Source: Paraburkholderia diazotrophica
Lineage (GTDB): Bacteria; Pseudomonadota; Gammaproteobacteria; Burkholderiales; Burkholderiaceae
Length of the DNA: 64,000 nucleotides
Assembly: GCF_900108945.1 (NCBI RefSeq)
Contig: NZ_FNYE01000036.1
Span: 1-64,000, forward strand
Direction: 5' to 3'
Within the stretch, counting starts at the first letter, position 1. Each line of letters begins with the position of its first letter. The notes beneath the pieces are model-generated. The model did no database searches. It had not been told where the DNA came from and saw only the letters and a list, made by a program, of their open reading frames with translations. The position numbers and the translations under genes were made by a program. Positions 32,689 through 42,204 of the stretch are shown here, piece after piece.

Positions 32689-33292
32689 GCCACCGGCTCT
32701 GCCGGTGGACTCACCAAGGTTTGACCTTTACGACGGTCGGCGTGAATTTCCTGTCTCTGCCAAGAGAAGGAGATTCACGATGAAAGAGTATCAGAGCCTG
32801 AGCCACACGAGATGGGACTGCAAGTATCACGTGGTGTTCATCCCGAAGCGGCGCAAGAAACAGATATTCGGCGTGTTGCGTCGGCAGCTCGGGGAGATAT
32901 TTCATGAACTGGCGTCTCACAAGGAGTCGAAAAATCGTCGAGGGACACCTGATGGGGGATCACGTTCACATGTGCCTGAGCATTCCGCCGAAATATGCGG
33001 TATCGAACGTGGTGGGGTACATCAAGGGCAAGAGCGCAATTCAGATAGCCCGGAAGTACGGCGGTCGGCAACGCAATTTTACCGGCGAGCACTTTTGGGC
33101 CCGAGGCTACTTCGTTTCCACGGTGGGGTTGGACGAGCACATGGTACGAGCGTACATCCGCAACCAGGAGGAAGAAGATGAGCGGTACGACCAGATGAAG
33201 CTGGTCATGGAGTAAGCCGCCATCGGCGGCTCACGGTTTCATGGGCGCCTTTGAGGCGCTCACAATTTCAAGCCACCGGCTTTGCCGGTGGT
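32689..33292 (+). mobile_element. IS200-family element (tnpA only), degenerate
   Basis: One transposase gene lies between two near-identical hairpins, CCACCGGC-N3-GCCGGTGG, at 32690-32708 and 33273-33291. These are the subterminal hairpins that IS200/IS605 transposases recognise. Two further hairpins after the gene (33216-33230 and 33245-33259) are also usual. The exact cleavage ends cannot be read by eye. The transposase is frameshifted, so the element cannot move by itself. Confidence 0.8.
32780..33215 (+). pseudogene. tnpA: IS200-type Y1 (HUH) transposase, frameshifted
   Basis: It begins MKEYQSLSHTRWDCKYHVVF at 32780 behind AGAAGGAG. After SHKES the protein continues only in another frame as KIVEGHLMGDHVHMCLSIPP and ends at 33215. 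The switch is in the five-A run near 32930. The joined product (about 145 residues) has normal IS200 length, including the HVH metal motif and the tyrosine region near YIKGKSAIQIARKYGG. A one-base indel is the only defect seen. Confidence 0.85.
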
Positions 33293-33332
33293 ATTTGACT
33301 GACGGGATTTCAGCCCGGGGCCGTCACCGGTC

Positions 33333-34592
33333 TCACCAGTCGATGCGATGTTTCTCATCGGTCTCGTGGTGCCGGTGATCATCGTCGGCGTGCAGATAGA
33401 GACTCGTCGTGGCCAGTGATGCGTGGCCGAGGTTGTCGCGCACCAGTCGCAGGTCGACCTGCCGGTCCGCCATGTGCGAACCCGCGCTATGCCGCAGCCA
33501 GTGCGCCGACGCCTGCTCGAGTAGCGCGGCGCGGGCCTCGAATTCCGCGCCGCGCTCGCGCAGCTGGCGGGCGGCGCCCGCAAACACGCGCTTGACGATC
33601 GTGTGCAGCGCGGCGCGAGTGAGTGGCTGGTTGACTGGCGCCGCAGTTTTCCTCCGGGACGACGATTCCCCGGTCCTTCCCGAAGTGCCGCCTGCAGTTG
33701 ACCCGATCGGCAGCACGAGCGGCGTCGCCTCATGCGGTGAGGGCAGCGCGGTCATCCCGAGCGACTGCCGGTAGCGCGCGAGTTCCGACATCATTTCACG
33801 CGTCGCGGGAACCAGCCGATCCCTGTCCCCCTTGCCGTGCACGGTCAGCCACCAGCGCATCGTGCCGTCGGTGTCGCGCCGCACGAAGAACTGGCCCATC
33901 GTGTTGCCGCCCGCCTCGGCGATGCGCAGGCCGCCCAGATACAGCAGCTTGAACAGCCACCGGACCCGGTGATAGTGGGCGCGCGCCCGCGCGGTGTCCT
34001 GCGGCATCGATGCAATGAAGTCCTTCACCGCCTGCCACAGGCCCGGTTCGAGATAGCGGGTGATGCGCGGCGCGGTTTTCCGGGTGCGCTGGCGTGACAG
34101 CGCGAGCGGATTGCCGGCCAGGTAGCCGGCCTGCACCAGCCACGAGAACAGCGTGTTGAGAACCACCATCGCCTGGCGCGCGCTGGCCGCGGAGAGCGGC
34201 CCATGGAACGGGCGCCAGCGCGCATCGCCGCGCGGATGCTTGCGGCCGCCGCCGGCGACCCAGAGTGCGGTGGGCTGCGGATCGGTGAGGAAGCGCCGGT
34301 AGCGCAGGCAGTCCTCGTGGGTCAGCGACGACAGCGGCTTGCCCAGTTCGACCAGTGACCAGAGCAGCAGCCGTTCCGCTTCCTTGCGGTAGTTCCCGAA
34401 GGTCGTCTGGATGTCAGCGAAGCGCGCGAGCCACGCGCGGATCGCGTCGAGATCGTTGGCGGCGGCAATCTGCGCGTGGCCGTCCGTCGCGCGGTTGGTG
34501 CCGGCATGACCGTCGAGCGCGGTGGGAATCGCGAGCGTCTCGAGCGGGGCGGGCTGCAAGGCGACGAGGCTGTTCTTCGGCGGGGTCGACAT
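33333..34592 (-). CDS. Tyrosine-type site-specific recombinase/integrase
   Basis: A 419-residue recombinase. The N-terminal SAM-like core-binding domain (about residues 45-165, DIQTTFGNYRKEAERLLLWS) is followed by the catalytic domain. R is in LGGLRIAEAGG, K in VHGKGDRDRL, HxxR in HWLRHSAGSH, a further H in LGHASLATTSLY, and the nucleophile Tyr in SLYLHAD. All six positions look intact. Such recombinases are common in Burkholderia accessory regions, beside a divergent KfrA-like gene as here. The target site is not identified. Confidence 0.92.
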   Translation of the reverse strand: MSTPPKNSLVALQPAPLETLAIPTALDGHAGTNRATDGHAQIAAANDLDAIRAWLARFADIQTTFGNYRKEAERLLLWSLVELGKPLSSLTHEDCLRYRRFLTDPQPTALWVAGGGRKHPRGDARWRPFHGPLSAASARQAMVVLNTLFSWLVQAGYLAGNPLALSRQRTRKTAPRITRYLEPGLWQAVKDFIASMPQDTARARAHYHRVRWLFKLLYLGGLRIAEAGGNTMGQFFVRRDTDGTMRWWLTVHGKGDRDRLVPATREMMSELARYRQSLGMTALPSPHEATPLVLPIGSTAGGTSGRTGESSSRRKTAAPVNQPLTRAALHTIVKRVFAGAARQLRERGAEFEARAALLEQASAHWLRHSAGSHMADRQVDLRLVRDNLGHASLATTSLYLHADDDHRHHETDEKHRIDW

Positions 34593-34792
34593 GAAGGTGA
34601 GGCTTTTCGGGAAGGGTGAGCTTTTCCGGGGGGGCGGGTTCGATAACGATATGGACCGTTAGATACTGTAGTGGTGCGAATATGCATTGTTTACAACATT
34701 ATGCGGACTAATGTCAAATTACCACGTCGGTGCAATTGGATATGATGCGTCTTACGTTGTATTATTAGTGCCTCAAATAGTTTTTCTGGTCC

Positions 34793-35519
34793 ATGTCCGA
34801 CGCTCCTGCCGACCTCCCGTCCGATGACGCGCGCCTCGCGGCCGAGATCGACCGCCTGAAGGCCGCGTTCCCGAAAACCCGCGAGCTGTACCGCGAGGTC
34901 TGCGTGCTGCTGTTCTTCCGCTTCGGGCAGGCGCCGACCGCGAACCGCCTGTACCAGCTGGTGAAACGCGGCAGCATGGGCACCCCCGCAGCAGTCCTTG
35001 GCGAGTTCCGGGCGGAGCAGCGCGTCGCGGCGGCCCGCGGCGAGCTGGAACGCACGGAGACCGCGCTCGAGCAGGCGCACCGCGGCGCTGCTCGCCGCGC
35101 AGGTCGAGGTCCGCGAACTGGAGAAGGCGCAGGCGGAAGGGTACGCGGCACGCCAGGCGATGGAAGCCGAAGTCGTGCGCCTCAAAAACGAGGCGGCGAC
35201 ACGCGACCGTGAACTGGAGAAGGTGCGCGACGGCTTCTCGCGCGATCTGGAGAAACTGCGAGAGACGGCGGCGCAGTCCGACGAGCGCCTGCGGGCCACG
35301 GAAAAGCGCGCGCTGCTCGAGATAGACCGCGAACGGGGCGCGGCCGCCAAGCTGCACAAGGAACTCGATGAGGCGAACCGGCGCGCCGACCGGCGCGATA
35401 CGGACCATCGCCGCGCAGTCGAGGCGCTGCAGGCGCAGCTGGGTGACGCGCGCCATCAGGCGGGCGTCCGCGCCCGCCAGCAAGACCGCGGTGCGCCGCA
35501 AGCGGGGCAAGAGCGATGA
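34793..35519 (+). pseudogene. KfrA-like DNA-binding coiled-coil protein, frameshifted
   Basis: The N-terminal KfrA-type domain starts at 34793. LYREVCVLLFFRFGQAPTAN and LYQLVKRGSMGTP fit its helix-turn-helix. A long coiled coil follows, but the frame changes near 35076: EQAH is followed in the next frame by RTAALLAAQVEVRELEKAQ and a charged Glu/Arg/Ala coil to 35519. A one-base indel is the simplest reason. KfrA proteins are plasmid-type regulators that bind DNA and form filament-like coils. It is divergent from the integrase across a 200-base AT-rich gap and overlaps the next gene. Confidence 0.8.
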
Positions 35520-35728
35520 CAGGTAGCCCCCGCCCGCGCAGGAGACGCAAGGGCCCAGCCTGCCCGCCGATCGGTGCGCTGATGTGCTACGGCGAGCGGA
35601 CCGTGCGCGTGATCGCCGAAGCGAGCGGCCAGCGCGTGATCATCGAGTCGGTCGACGAGGACGGCCGCACCTTCCGCAGCACGGTCAAATGGGCTAGTCT
35701 GGCCGCTCTTGACGGGCAGCTTTTCTGA
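35516..35728 (+). CDS. Small basic hypothetical protein
   Basis: A 70-residue protein from ATG 35516, overlapping the KfrA-like stop (ATGA). An Arg-rich start (RPRRRRKG) is followed by a small beta-rich domain, MCYGERTVRVIAEASGQRVIIE. The layout is reminiscent of short accessory proteins found after KfrA-like genes in Burkholderia. No function is assigned. Five bases separate it from the next start, so the three genes probably form one transcript. Confidence 0.6.
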   Translation: MTGSPRPRRRRKGPACPPIGALMCYGERTVRVIAEASGQRVIIESVDEDGRTFRSTVKWASLAALDGQLF

Positions 35729-35733
35729 GGGCG

Positions 35734-36525
35734 ATGACGATGCAGCCGACCATGCAGCAGCTCGATATCTTCGCCGACAGCCGTGATGTGATGTTGCGCA
35801 ACGACGTGCTGGAGCCGCTGCAGCGGCGTGAGGCGGCGGCCGCGCGAACAGCCCTCGAACGGCTGGCGGGCGAATATCCGGACGATGGTGCGTTGCCTGC
35901 GCAGACGGTTCAGTCCTGGCTTGCCCCGAGCTGGCGGGCGCTCGCCCGGCGGGCCGCGTCACTGCCGTTTCGCGGGGCCGACGCGGGCGATCATGCCCTG
36001 AACCACGCCGCGCCGTTGTGGCTGCTGGCGGGCGACGGGGCGGCCGCGATCGATGCGGTCGAAGGCATTGCATCGTGGTGGCGCATCCCGGCACCGCTTG
36101 CGTGGATGACCGAGGCGCGCTACCGGACGGACGGGCTGGATGCCGCATGGCCCCTGCTCGCGGAACTGGCGTGGCTGGCGCCCGCACGGTTCGCGGTATT
36201 GCTGCCCGTACTGGGTGACGCCTCGCTGGACGCGCTGCGCCGGCGCTTCGATGCTGAGTTTCCCGGCACCGGCGAAGTCTACGATTACGCCTGGTTCGCA
36301 GCGTGGCTGACATTGGTGAAGCCTGCGCTGGCGGGCCGGCTGGGTGCGGCGCGGGTCCAGCGTGACCAGACCGCGTCGCGCGCGACGGCCCTGCTGGGCG
36401 AAATCCTGCGTCGGGAGCATGAAGGCGACCAGCACGAACTGGTCACCCTGCGCCAGGAGTTCAGCCGGCTGCATGCGCCTCTGTTCGAGGTGTACATGGC
36501 GACGCGGAAAGTACAGCACCGGTGA
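35734..36525 (+). CDS. Hypothetical all-helical protein of the integrase/KfrA module
   Basis: A 263-residue protein that begins MTMQPTMQQLDIFADSRDVMLRNDV. Its Ala/Leu/Arg-rich, regularly spaced helices with W and P residues (LAPSWRALARRAASLPF, WLLAGDGAAAIDAVEG) suggest a TPR-like helical fold. No signal peptide or membrane segment. The family is not recognised by name, but the gene follows the KfrA-like and 70-residue genes with short spacing and is probably cotranscribed with them. Confidence 0.65.
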   Translation: MTMQPTMQQLDIFADSRDVMLRNDVLEPLQRREAAAARTALERLAGEYPDDGALPAQTVQSWLAPSWRALARRAASLPFRGADAGDHALNHAAPLWLLAGDGAAAIDAVEGIASWWRIPAPLAWMTEARYRTDGLDAAWPLLAELAWLAPARFAVLLPVLGDASLDALRRRFDAEFPGTGEVYDYAWFAAWLTLVKPALAGRLGAARVQRDQTASRATALLGEILRREHEGDQHELVTLRQEFSRLHAPLFEVYMATRKVQHR

Positions 36526-36602
36526 GCATGACGATCGGGGACGTGGGATCATCGCTGACGCCGTTGTCGCGCGGATGAGCCGGGCACAGGCACGGAGGCG
36601 AG

Positions 36603-36992
36603 ATGACATTGAAGGCGCAGTGGTACCGCGACAGGCTTGCGAAAAAAGCCCGCAGGGGTTTTTGTGGCTACCCGGTCGCAACGATTGCCTTCTATGGGCC
36701 CGACGACACGCGGGCGACGAAGGTGTCGGTCGGCATCGTCGCGCACGAAGATGCGGATGCCGAGCCGGTTGAGCGATGGTTCTGTGAAACTTCCGATGCG
36801 AGGACCGATCCGGAAACCATCGAAGCAGTCGTCCGGTTCATCGAACAGCAGGGTGCCCGATCGGTCGCAACCGTGGATCGCATCATCGGGTGTCCGCATG
36901 AGGAAGGCATCGACTATCCGGAAGGCGAAGCCTGTCCGCTGTGTCCGTTCTGGCGCAACCGTGACCGGTGGAGCGGCGAGATCATCGGGTAA
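36603..36992 (+). CDS. Hypothetical protein with C-terminal cysteine motif
   Basis: A 129-residue protein from ATG 36603, behind GGAGGCGAG. A beta-rich core (GFCGYPVATIAFYGPDD, ATKVSVGIVAHEDADAEPVERW) is followed by CPHEEGIDYPEGEACPLCPFW, which has four closely placed Cys/His candidates for a zinc site. It is a type seen in many proteobacteria without known function. It is separated by 77 bases from the helical protein upstream. Confidence 0.7.
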   Translation: MTLKAQWYRDRLAKKARRGFCGYPVATIAFYGPDDTRATKVSVGIVAHEDADAEPVERWFCETSDARTDPETIEAVVRFIEQQGARSVATVDRIIGCPHEEGIDYPEGEACPLCPFWRNRDRWSGEIIG

Positions 36993-37237
36993 GTGCGGTC
37001 AGTTTCCGCAACCGATGCACGTGGCCGCTGGCATAAGCCAGCGTAATGGGATTTGCCGTGCGGAAGATAGGGCGGTGCGGCGTCGCACCGCCTGTCAATC
37101 AGGCCTCGCGGGCTCAATTTCCCGTGACAGTCCGTGACGCTTCCGTTCCTTTCGCCCAAACCGGCTGAATGCGATCGCGCGGGATCTGGAGAGTTCGGGT
37201 TGGTCGTCCCTCACATACTTTTTTGCAGGGAAACTGA

Positions 37238-37768
37238 ATGAGCCGTATTTCGCTGATCGCCATGGCGCAGGCCATGAAATCCGTCAAGGAAATGAACCTC
37301 GCGCAAAAGGAGAAGATTGCCGACGAGATATTCCATGCCCAACCTCACATGCTCGGCTCTGTCCTGGTTCTCCAGAAATTCGGCGTTTCCATGGAGAAAA
37401 TGGAATTCGCCATCGAACTGCTCATCGTATGTTTTGCGGCGATGAAAGAATCCGGTCTCACATGGCCCGTCATCACGGAGGACGACCAGGAACTGCAATT
37501 GCAGCTGTACACGACCACGGTTCGGCTTGGCGAAGACCTGCGTCCCTCGCTACGGGATCGGCTGATGCAGCAGTATGTCGAGAACCATCCCGAGAAGAAT
37601 CTGTGTGCCTATGTATGGTCAGAAACCGCAAGCTGGCTGAGAAGCATTGTCCCGGAAGACAGTGACAGGTATGTCATGCTGGTGGTCATCAACCTTGTAA
37701 ACTGCATTGCGTACGTTCCCATGCCCAACCTTGGAAAGCCGGTGCGGCGGCGGGAGAAATCGGCATGA
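37238..37768 (+). CDS. Hypothetical helical protein
   Basis: A 176-residue protein from ATG 37238, behind AGGGAA. It is largely helical (MAQAMKSVKEMNLAQKEKIADE, EKMEFAIELLIVCFAAMKES) with a hydrophobic middle that is too polar for a clear membrane span. The C-terminal part includes VMLVVINLVNCIAYVPMP. The family is not recognised. It stands alone, with 245 bases of gene-free sequence before it and a long decayed region after it. Confidence 0.6.
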   Translation: MSRISLIAMAQAMKSVKEMNLAQKEKIADEIFHAQPHMLGSVLVLQKFGVSMEKMEFAIELLIVCFAAMKESGLTWPVITEDDQELQLQLYTTTVRLGEDLRPSLRDRLMQQYVENHPEKNLCAYVWSETASWLRSIVPEDSDRYVMLVVINLVNCIAYVPMPNLGKPVRRREKSA

Positions 37769-38436
37769 CTCAGGAAAGATGCGAACAGTGCGCCCAGCCC
37801 ACGGCAGCTTACGATGCGATTTAACGGGAAGTTGCAAGGTAGCGTGTCTGATCGCAATCTGCTGCGCGCGCCTGAGCCCGTTTATCGGCACTATGGTGGA
37901 AACTCAGCGCGATGTGTTGGTCCCCGCAGTCTGCTTTACAGGACGTCTTTGACTTTGAATGGCCGGTCGTGCGAAACAGCGACGCGAAAGTGAACGTTTG
38001 CGCGCACATCCGAAAGTTCGTGATAGCACATGGATGTACCTTAAACAAGGCGGCACAGGTGCGAAAGGAGCACTTCCGAACAGATGGTCGAGTACGGGGG
38101 AATCCGTCCAAATCAGCCGGGCACATCCGATGTCGGCGGCTCGGAGCGATTGCGCCGGCGCGGTCATGTTTGGATCGTAAGGTTGACGGCTTGGCGTTTG
38201 GCAGCGTTGTGCGTTTGTCGGAGGTTTGTCCGACAGTCAAAAGACTTGATCAACCGCGACCCGAGCGGATTTCCGGATAACGCTCGACGATATGCGGCTA
38301 CCGGCGGATGATGTCGCCCTGTTGTTTGGGGAGATAGACCGCCGTGCTCCGGGCTTCATCAAGATTATGAACAATGCTGGTCATTGATCACCGAATTGAA
38401 GCGACGAGCGCACGGGGCGTTTGCTGGGGGGATTTA
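37769..38436. other. 670-base gap, probably decayed sequence
   Basis: Only short overlapping frames on both strands, none with a credible start and product. No RNA, repeat or terminator stands out. Confidence 0.45.
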
Positions 38437-38622
38437 ATGGCTCGTCCCCTTAAGACGCATGCACAACTGGTCCAAAGTTCCATGGCAGACGAACTCCGTA
38501 AGCTGCTCGAAAGAGGTGAGCCAAGCCGGATTCGATCAGCAGAAAGCAAAGTTGCTCGCTGTTTTTTAGGCCGTTCCTCCAACTTAACGGCCACGACATA
38601 TCTGCTGATACGATTAACGTGA
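38437..38622 (+). CDS. Small hypothetical protein, doubtful
   Basis: A 61-residue frame that begins MARPLKTHAQLVQSSMADELRK, with GGGGGGATTTA before ATG 38437. The first 45 residues are amphipathic and basic and look like a small DNA-associated protein. The tail (TATTYLLIRLT) is less convincing. The family is not recognised. It could be a truncated N-terminus. Confidence 0.35.
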   Translation: MARPLKTHAQLVQSSMADELRKLLERGEPSRIRSAESKVARCFLGRSSNLTATTYLLIRLT

Positions 38623-38718
38623 ACGAGTGGCCTGAGTATGCAGCAAGCGATTCGACTGCGGACGTGACCGCAAAGATGCGAATCACTGCAGTGATCCACA
38701 TGCCTCTCTACGTTCTGG

Positions 38719-39333
38719 TTATTTGGGCCATTTCAACTGGGAAACGTCGAACTTGAACTGCTGACGACCAGCCTCGTAGATCGGGATTTCGACAATCAGT
38801 TTGCTGGCATGCAGGAGCTTCTGCTGGAACTGCACAGCATTGTCGATGAATATCGCGTCGTTTTTGCCTCCTGTCGATTCGCTAGCGCTGATCCTGGTGA
38901 CGGGACCATTGTCGAATTTGACAGCGATATAGCATCCCTCAAAACCGCACGTGACCTGTCCTTTATCCAGAACGAAGAATGCTTCCTGGCGTCCCTTTCC
39001 CTTCTTGCGGAGATAGATTCGGATTGAGGATCCACCCTGATAAGGGAATTCGAGATTGATCGCGTTGAGCGAAGTGTTGACCGCGAATCGCGTAGTCGTA
39101 CCGCGCATCTCGTCGTCATCTTCCGAGTAGGTCCACGGTGACGGGTCGGGTTCTGGTGCGGCTTTCACCAACGGCTCAGGCTTCGCTTCCGGCGCAGCGA
39201 TGCTAGCCGCTACCGCCGGCGCGGACGCTGCATTTGATTTTGGAGTGACAGATGCCGAGGGGTCGCTATTGGAATTTTGTTGACAGCCAAGCAGGAAAGC
39301 CGCCGTCAGAATCGCGACAGATACGGTTTTCAA
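38719..39333 (-). CDS. Hypothetical lipoprotein
   Basis: A 204-residue protein that starts at TTG 39333, the only start that gives the lipoprotein signal KTVSVAILTAAFLLGC (lipobox LLGC, Cys at about residue 17). GGGG lies nine bases upstream. A Ser/Ala/Pro linker (residues 20-65) leads to a beta-rich domain with two close cysteines (VTCGFEGCYIAVKF) and ends QFKFDVSQLKWPK. It is likely anchored in the outer membrane or periplasmic face. The family is not recognised. Its start overlaps the stop of a 35-codon frame upstream. Confidence 0.7.
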   Translation of the reverse strand: MKTVSVAILTAAFLLGCQQNSNSDPSASVTPKSNAASAPAVAASIAAPEAKPEPLVKAAPEPDPSPWTYSEDDDEMRGTTTRFAVNTSLNAINLEFPYQGGSSIRIYLRKKGKGRQEAFFVLDKGQVTCGFEGCYIAVKFDNGPVTRISASESTGGKNDAIFIDNAVQFQQKLLHASKLIVEIPIYEAGRQQFKFDVSQLKWPK

Positions 39334-39437
39334 TTTGTAGTCCCCGTTAGTTGACCAGTTTGCTTACCGGCCGCTTTTAGCAAATCTTTAGCTTTTTCAG
39401 ATGCGAACTGCGCGCCCAACACCTTTTTAACCGGCAT
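39330..39437 (-). CDS. Possible 35-residue leader peptide or small protein
   Basis: A frame from ATG 39437, MPVKKVLGAQFASEKAKDLL and on to TGTTN, ends at 39330 and overlaps the lipoprotein start by four bases (ATTGA context). The composition is protein-like and the overlap suggests translational coupling, which would also explain the weak TTG start of the lipoprotein. No ribosome binding site is obvious. Confidence 0.3.
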   Translation of the reverse strand: MPVKKVLGAQFASEKAKDLLKAAGKQTGQLTGTTN

Positions 39438-39719
39438 TGTGATTAGTCGTCAACCTCCATGCAAGTCGCGCCAACCATCTTCACGCTCAGGCCAGAATCC
39501 TGCGATTTCAGCGCTGGATTCGCGCTCGAGCGTCGAAAAGCAGGTGTCGTTTTGTGTCTGGCACTCGAATCTGCGTTCTGATGCCCGTGCAACCATAGCT
39601 GATCGCACGCTATTTCCCTAAAGAGCGTCCAGCATGGGTGAACCGCTGCGGCAACGAATTCGCCCGTATAGACACTACCGGTCGAGGCGACGCGCCCTGA
39701 ACTCCGAACAGGAAACGCG

Positions 39720-40673
39720 CTAGCCCGACAACGCTAACGTGCCAAGCTGATCCATGCGTGCCTTGGCATGCTGTTCATGACATGCGTAACGCTCCTGCGA
39801 AATCGCGCCGTAGCTTTGGCAATCCGCAGTGGTCGCCGCGTAGTGTTCTATTTCCGTTTGCACAACGTTTGGATTGGCTGCCGGCCCGCCATGGGTCTTG
39901 AGGTATTTCTGGTAGGTGGTGCGCTCCATCGCCTGCAAGGAGTTTCTCGGTAGCTCTGATGAGGGATTGAGCTTGCGCAGCGATGCAATCAGGCGCAATG
40001 CGTCGCCTTCCGCATCGTCTGGGCTAGATGCGCAATACAGCACCTGGGTAGGCCGGTTGGCCGCAAGAATGAAAGCGGCAATGCATGTCATCGTGACCAC
40101 GTCGGTCGATGCCTGATTCGGCCGGTAAGTTGCCTGTCCGGCGATCGCGATTCCGTCCTTCAGTTTTGCCGGGTTCATCAGGGTGACATTGGATAGCGAG
40201 ATGGAGGAGGTCGATAGCAGGTCGGCGTTCACCCTGTCGGCAATCTGCTGCGCCGGCATTGTGGTCTTGATTTCGGTTTGCATGTCAGCAAACCAGCGGG
40301 CTGGCACGAACCGGTCTCGCTGTGTGACTGTTCCGACTCTCCAGACGACGGGTTGCGGCGTCGGAATAGCCAGATAGCATATGCCGACCTCGTCTTCCGC
40401 TCCGACGGGTGTATGGCACGTTGGCGTTAGACCCTCGCGAGAAGGTGCTTCCAGTTTTAGCCGAACGTTTTGCCAGCTCAGCGTCGTTGGCTGCCAAGTC
40501 ACTTTTTCAGGGGGAAGGGGAACTGGCGATGAAGCGGGCAATAAGGAAACGACTGGCTTATCCTCAACAGCGACTACTGGCGGTTTTGACGGATGACTCT
40601 TCGATGACAAAGCAGCACCAGCCGCCACGGCAAGAACAAGAGCAACGTACGCTGGAGTTTTACTTGCCTGCAT
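39720..40673 (-). CDS. Hypothetical envelope protein divergent from the TerY-P genes
   Basis: From ATG 40673 it has 317 residues. An N-terminal hydrophobic segment (about residues 8-24, YVALVLAVAAGAALSS) looks like a signal or anchor. A Pro-rich linker follows, then a domain with well-spaced cysteines (PTCHTPVG, VGICYLAIP, MTCIAAFI, VLYCASS) and a C-terminal YACHEQHAKARMD. A longer frame to 40736 has no better start signal. The family is not recognised. It shares an 83-base AT-rich divergent gap with terY, so coregulation is likely. Confidence 0.62.
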   Translation of the reverse strand: MQASKTPAYVALVLAVAAGAALSSKSHPSKPPVVAVEDKPVVSLLPASSPVPLPPEKVTWQPTTLSWQNVRLKLEAPSREGLTPTCHTPVGAEDEVGICYLAIPTPQPVVWRVGTVTQRDRFVPARWFADMQTEIKTTMPAQQIADRVNADLLSTSSISLSNVTLMNPAKLKDGIAIAGQATYRPNQASTDVVTMTCIAAFILAANRPTQVLYCASSPDDAEGDALRLIASLRKLNPSSELPRNSLQAMERTTYQKYLKTHGGPAANPNVVQTEIEHYAATTADCQSYGAISQERYACHEQHAKARMDQLGTLALSG

Positions 40674-40756
40674 GGTTTTTACGCTGCTATTATCAAAATG
40701 CAAAAATAAAATGCGCCAAGCGGGACGAGTGTACACCGTAGCGTAGCGAGAAGACC

Positions 40757-41437
40757 ATGACCGAGAACGAAAATCCGTTCGCCAGACAGCTGGCGTTCGG
40801 TGCAGACAGTTTTGCAGATAATCCAGAACCGCGTTGTCCTTGCGTGTTATTGCTTGACCGCTCCGGTTCGATGGCTGGCCAGCCGATTGATGAACTGAAT
40901 GCGGGTCTTGCCGAATTCCGGCAGGATCTGCTTTCCGATGGGCTTGCGGCCAAGCGGGTCGAAACCACCGTTATTTCATTCGGGCCGGTCACAATAGACA
41001 CGGCGTTTCACACTGCTCACAGCTTCATTCCACCCATCCTTGCGGCCGGTGGTGATACTCCGATGGGCGCGGCCATAAACCTTGCCATCGACGCACTTGA
41101 ATCGCGAAAGGCCGAATATCGGGCCAACGGCATTTCCTATTATCGCCCGTGGATATTCCTGATTACGGACGGCGCGCCGACAGACGAATGGAAAGCTGCG
41201 GCGGCGCGTGTCAGGGAAGGAGAGGCGGCGAAGAAGTTTGCTTTCTTTGCGGTCGGCGTCAACCAGGCGGACATGGGCGTCCTGCGTCAGATTTCGACAC
41301 GAGAACCGCTCAGCCTTAGCGGCCTGAAATTCAGGGAGCTTTTCCAGTGGTTGTCGGGTTCGCTAGGGTCGGTTTCGCAATCAACGCCTGGTACTGAGGT
41401 CGCGCTCAAAGCACCTACGGGCTGGGCGGTTGTGTGA
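40757..41437 (+). CDS. terY: TerY-like von Willebrand factor A protein
   Basis: A 226-residue VWA domain. The MIDAS motif DRSGSMAG lies near residue 34 (LLLDRSGSMAGQPIDELNAGL), with the Thr of GGDTPMGAAI and the Asp of LITDGAPTDEW completing metal binding. These are hallmarks of TerY of the tellurite/stress systems. It is the first gene of a TerY-P triad (VWA, phosphatase, kinase), thought to be a phosphorylation-based signalling device. It overlaps the phosphatase start by four bases. No other ter genes (terZABCDEF) are in the window. Confidence 0.9.
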   Translation: MTENENPFARQLAFGADSFADNPEPRCPCVLLLDRSGSMAGQPIDELNAGLAEFRQDLLSDGLAAKRVETTVISFGPVTIDTAFHTAHSFIPPILAAGGDTPMGAAINLAIDALESRKAEYRANGISYYRPWIFLITDGAPTDEWKAAAARVREGEAAKKFAFFAVGVNQADMGVLRQISTREPLSLSGLKFRELFQWLSGSLGSVSQSTPGTEVALKAPTGWAVV

Positions 41438-42204
41438 GCTGGCGCTACATCGGCGCCTCGGTTGTCGGTACGTCGCATTCGAAGCTCGAACTTCCATGTC
41501 AGGACAGCAGCGTGGTCGTGGAGGCATCGGGTCAAAACGATGCCAGATACCTCATTGCAATCGCATCCGATGGAGCGGGCAGTGCCCGCTTCGCTCAAGT
41601 TGGCGCGGAGCTTACGTGTGAAACAGCGGCGCGTGCTCTGACCGACTTCCTGGCGCATTCCCCGGATGGCATCCTTTCGATTGAACCGCAAGCGCTCGTC
41701 GAGGCTGTTCGCGTCGCAATTCAGGATCGGGCGACAGAAGGCGGTAGTTCGATGAGGGACTTTGCGTGTACCGTGATCGGAGCCGTTGTCGGTCCTGAAA
41801 AGGCGCTTTACTTCCAGATTGGTGATGGTGCGATCGTCGCGCGACGTTCCGGGATACTGGAGTGTGTTTTCTGGCCTGACGGCGGAGAATACGCAAACAC
41901 AACGTTCTTCATCACTGACCAGGATGCGCAGGCTCATCTTCAGTATCGGATTGACGATAGGCCGGAGGAGCTGGCGTTGATGACGGATGGTTTGCAGCGC
42001 CTTGCGTTGGTGTTTTCGAGCAAGACCGTACATGCGCCGTTCTTTGACTCCATGTTTGCTGTGCTTCGGACCGCTTCCGTGGAAGCGTGCGACGAGTTGT
42101 CAGGCTCGCTTGCAGCGTTTTTGAACAGCGAACCGGTGAACTCACGAACCGACGACGACAAAACTCTGATTCTGGTTTCGGCAGTGCGAGAGGCGGAAGT
42201 GTGA
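41434..42204 (+). CDS. PP2C-type protein serine/threonine phosphatase of the TerY-P triad
   Basis: A 256-residue protein from GTG 41434. It has a PP2C-like layout: SVVGTSHSKLELPCQDS with the metal Asp, then AIASDGAGSARFAQVGAEL, the DG(A/H)G-type metal site, and QIGDGAIVARR. Members of this PP2C_2 class act on the companion kinase or its targets. It overlaps terY (ATG/GTG coupling) and the kinase (TGATG). The C-terminal NSRTDDDKTLILVSAV holds the last metal-site aspartate (DD). It seems intact. Confidence 0.9.
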   Translation: MSWRYIGASVVGTSHSKLELPCQDSSVVVEASGQNDARYLIAIASDGAGSARFAQVGAELTCETAARALTDFLAHSPDGILSIEPQALVEAVRVAIQDRATEGGSSMRDFACTVIGAVVGPEKALYFQIGDGAIVARRSGILECVFWPDGGEYANTTFFITDQDAQAHLQYRIDDRPEELALMTDGLQRLALVFSSKTVHAPFFDSMFAVLRTASVEACDELSGSLAAFLNSEPVNSRTDDDKTLILVSAVREAEV

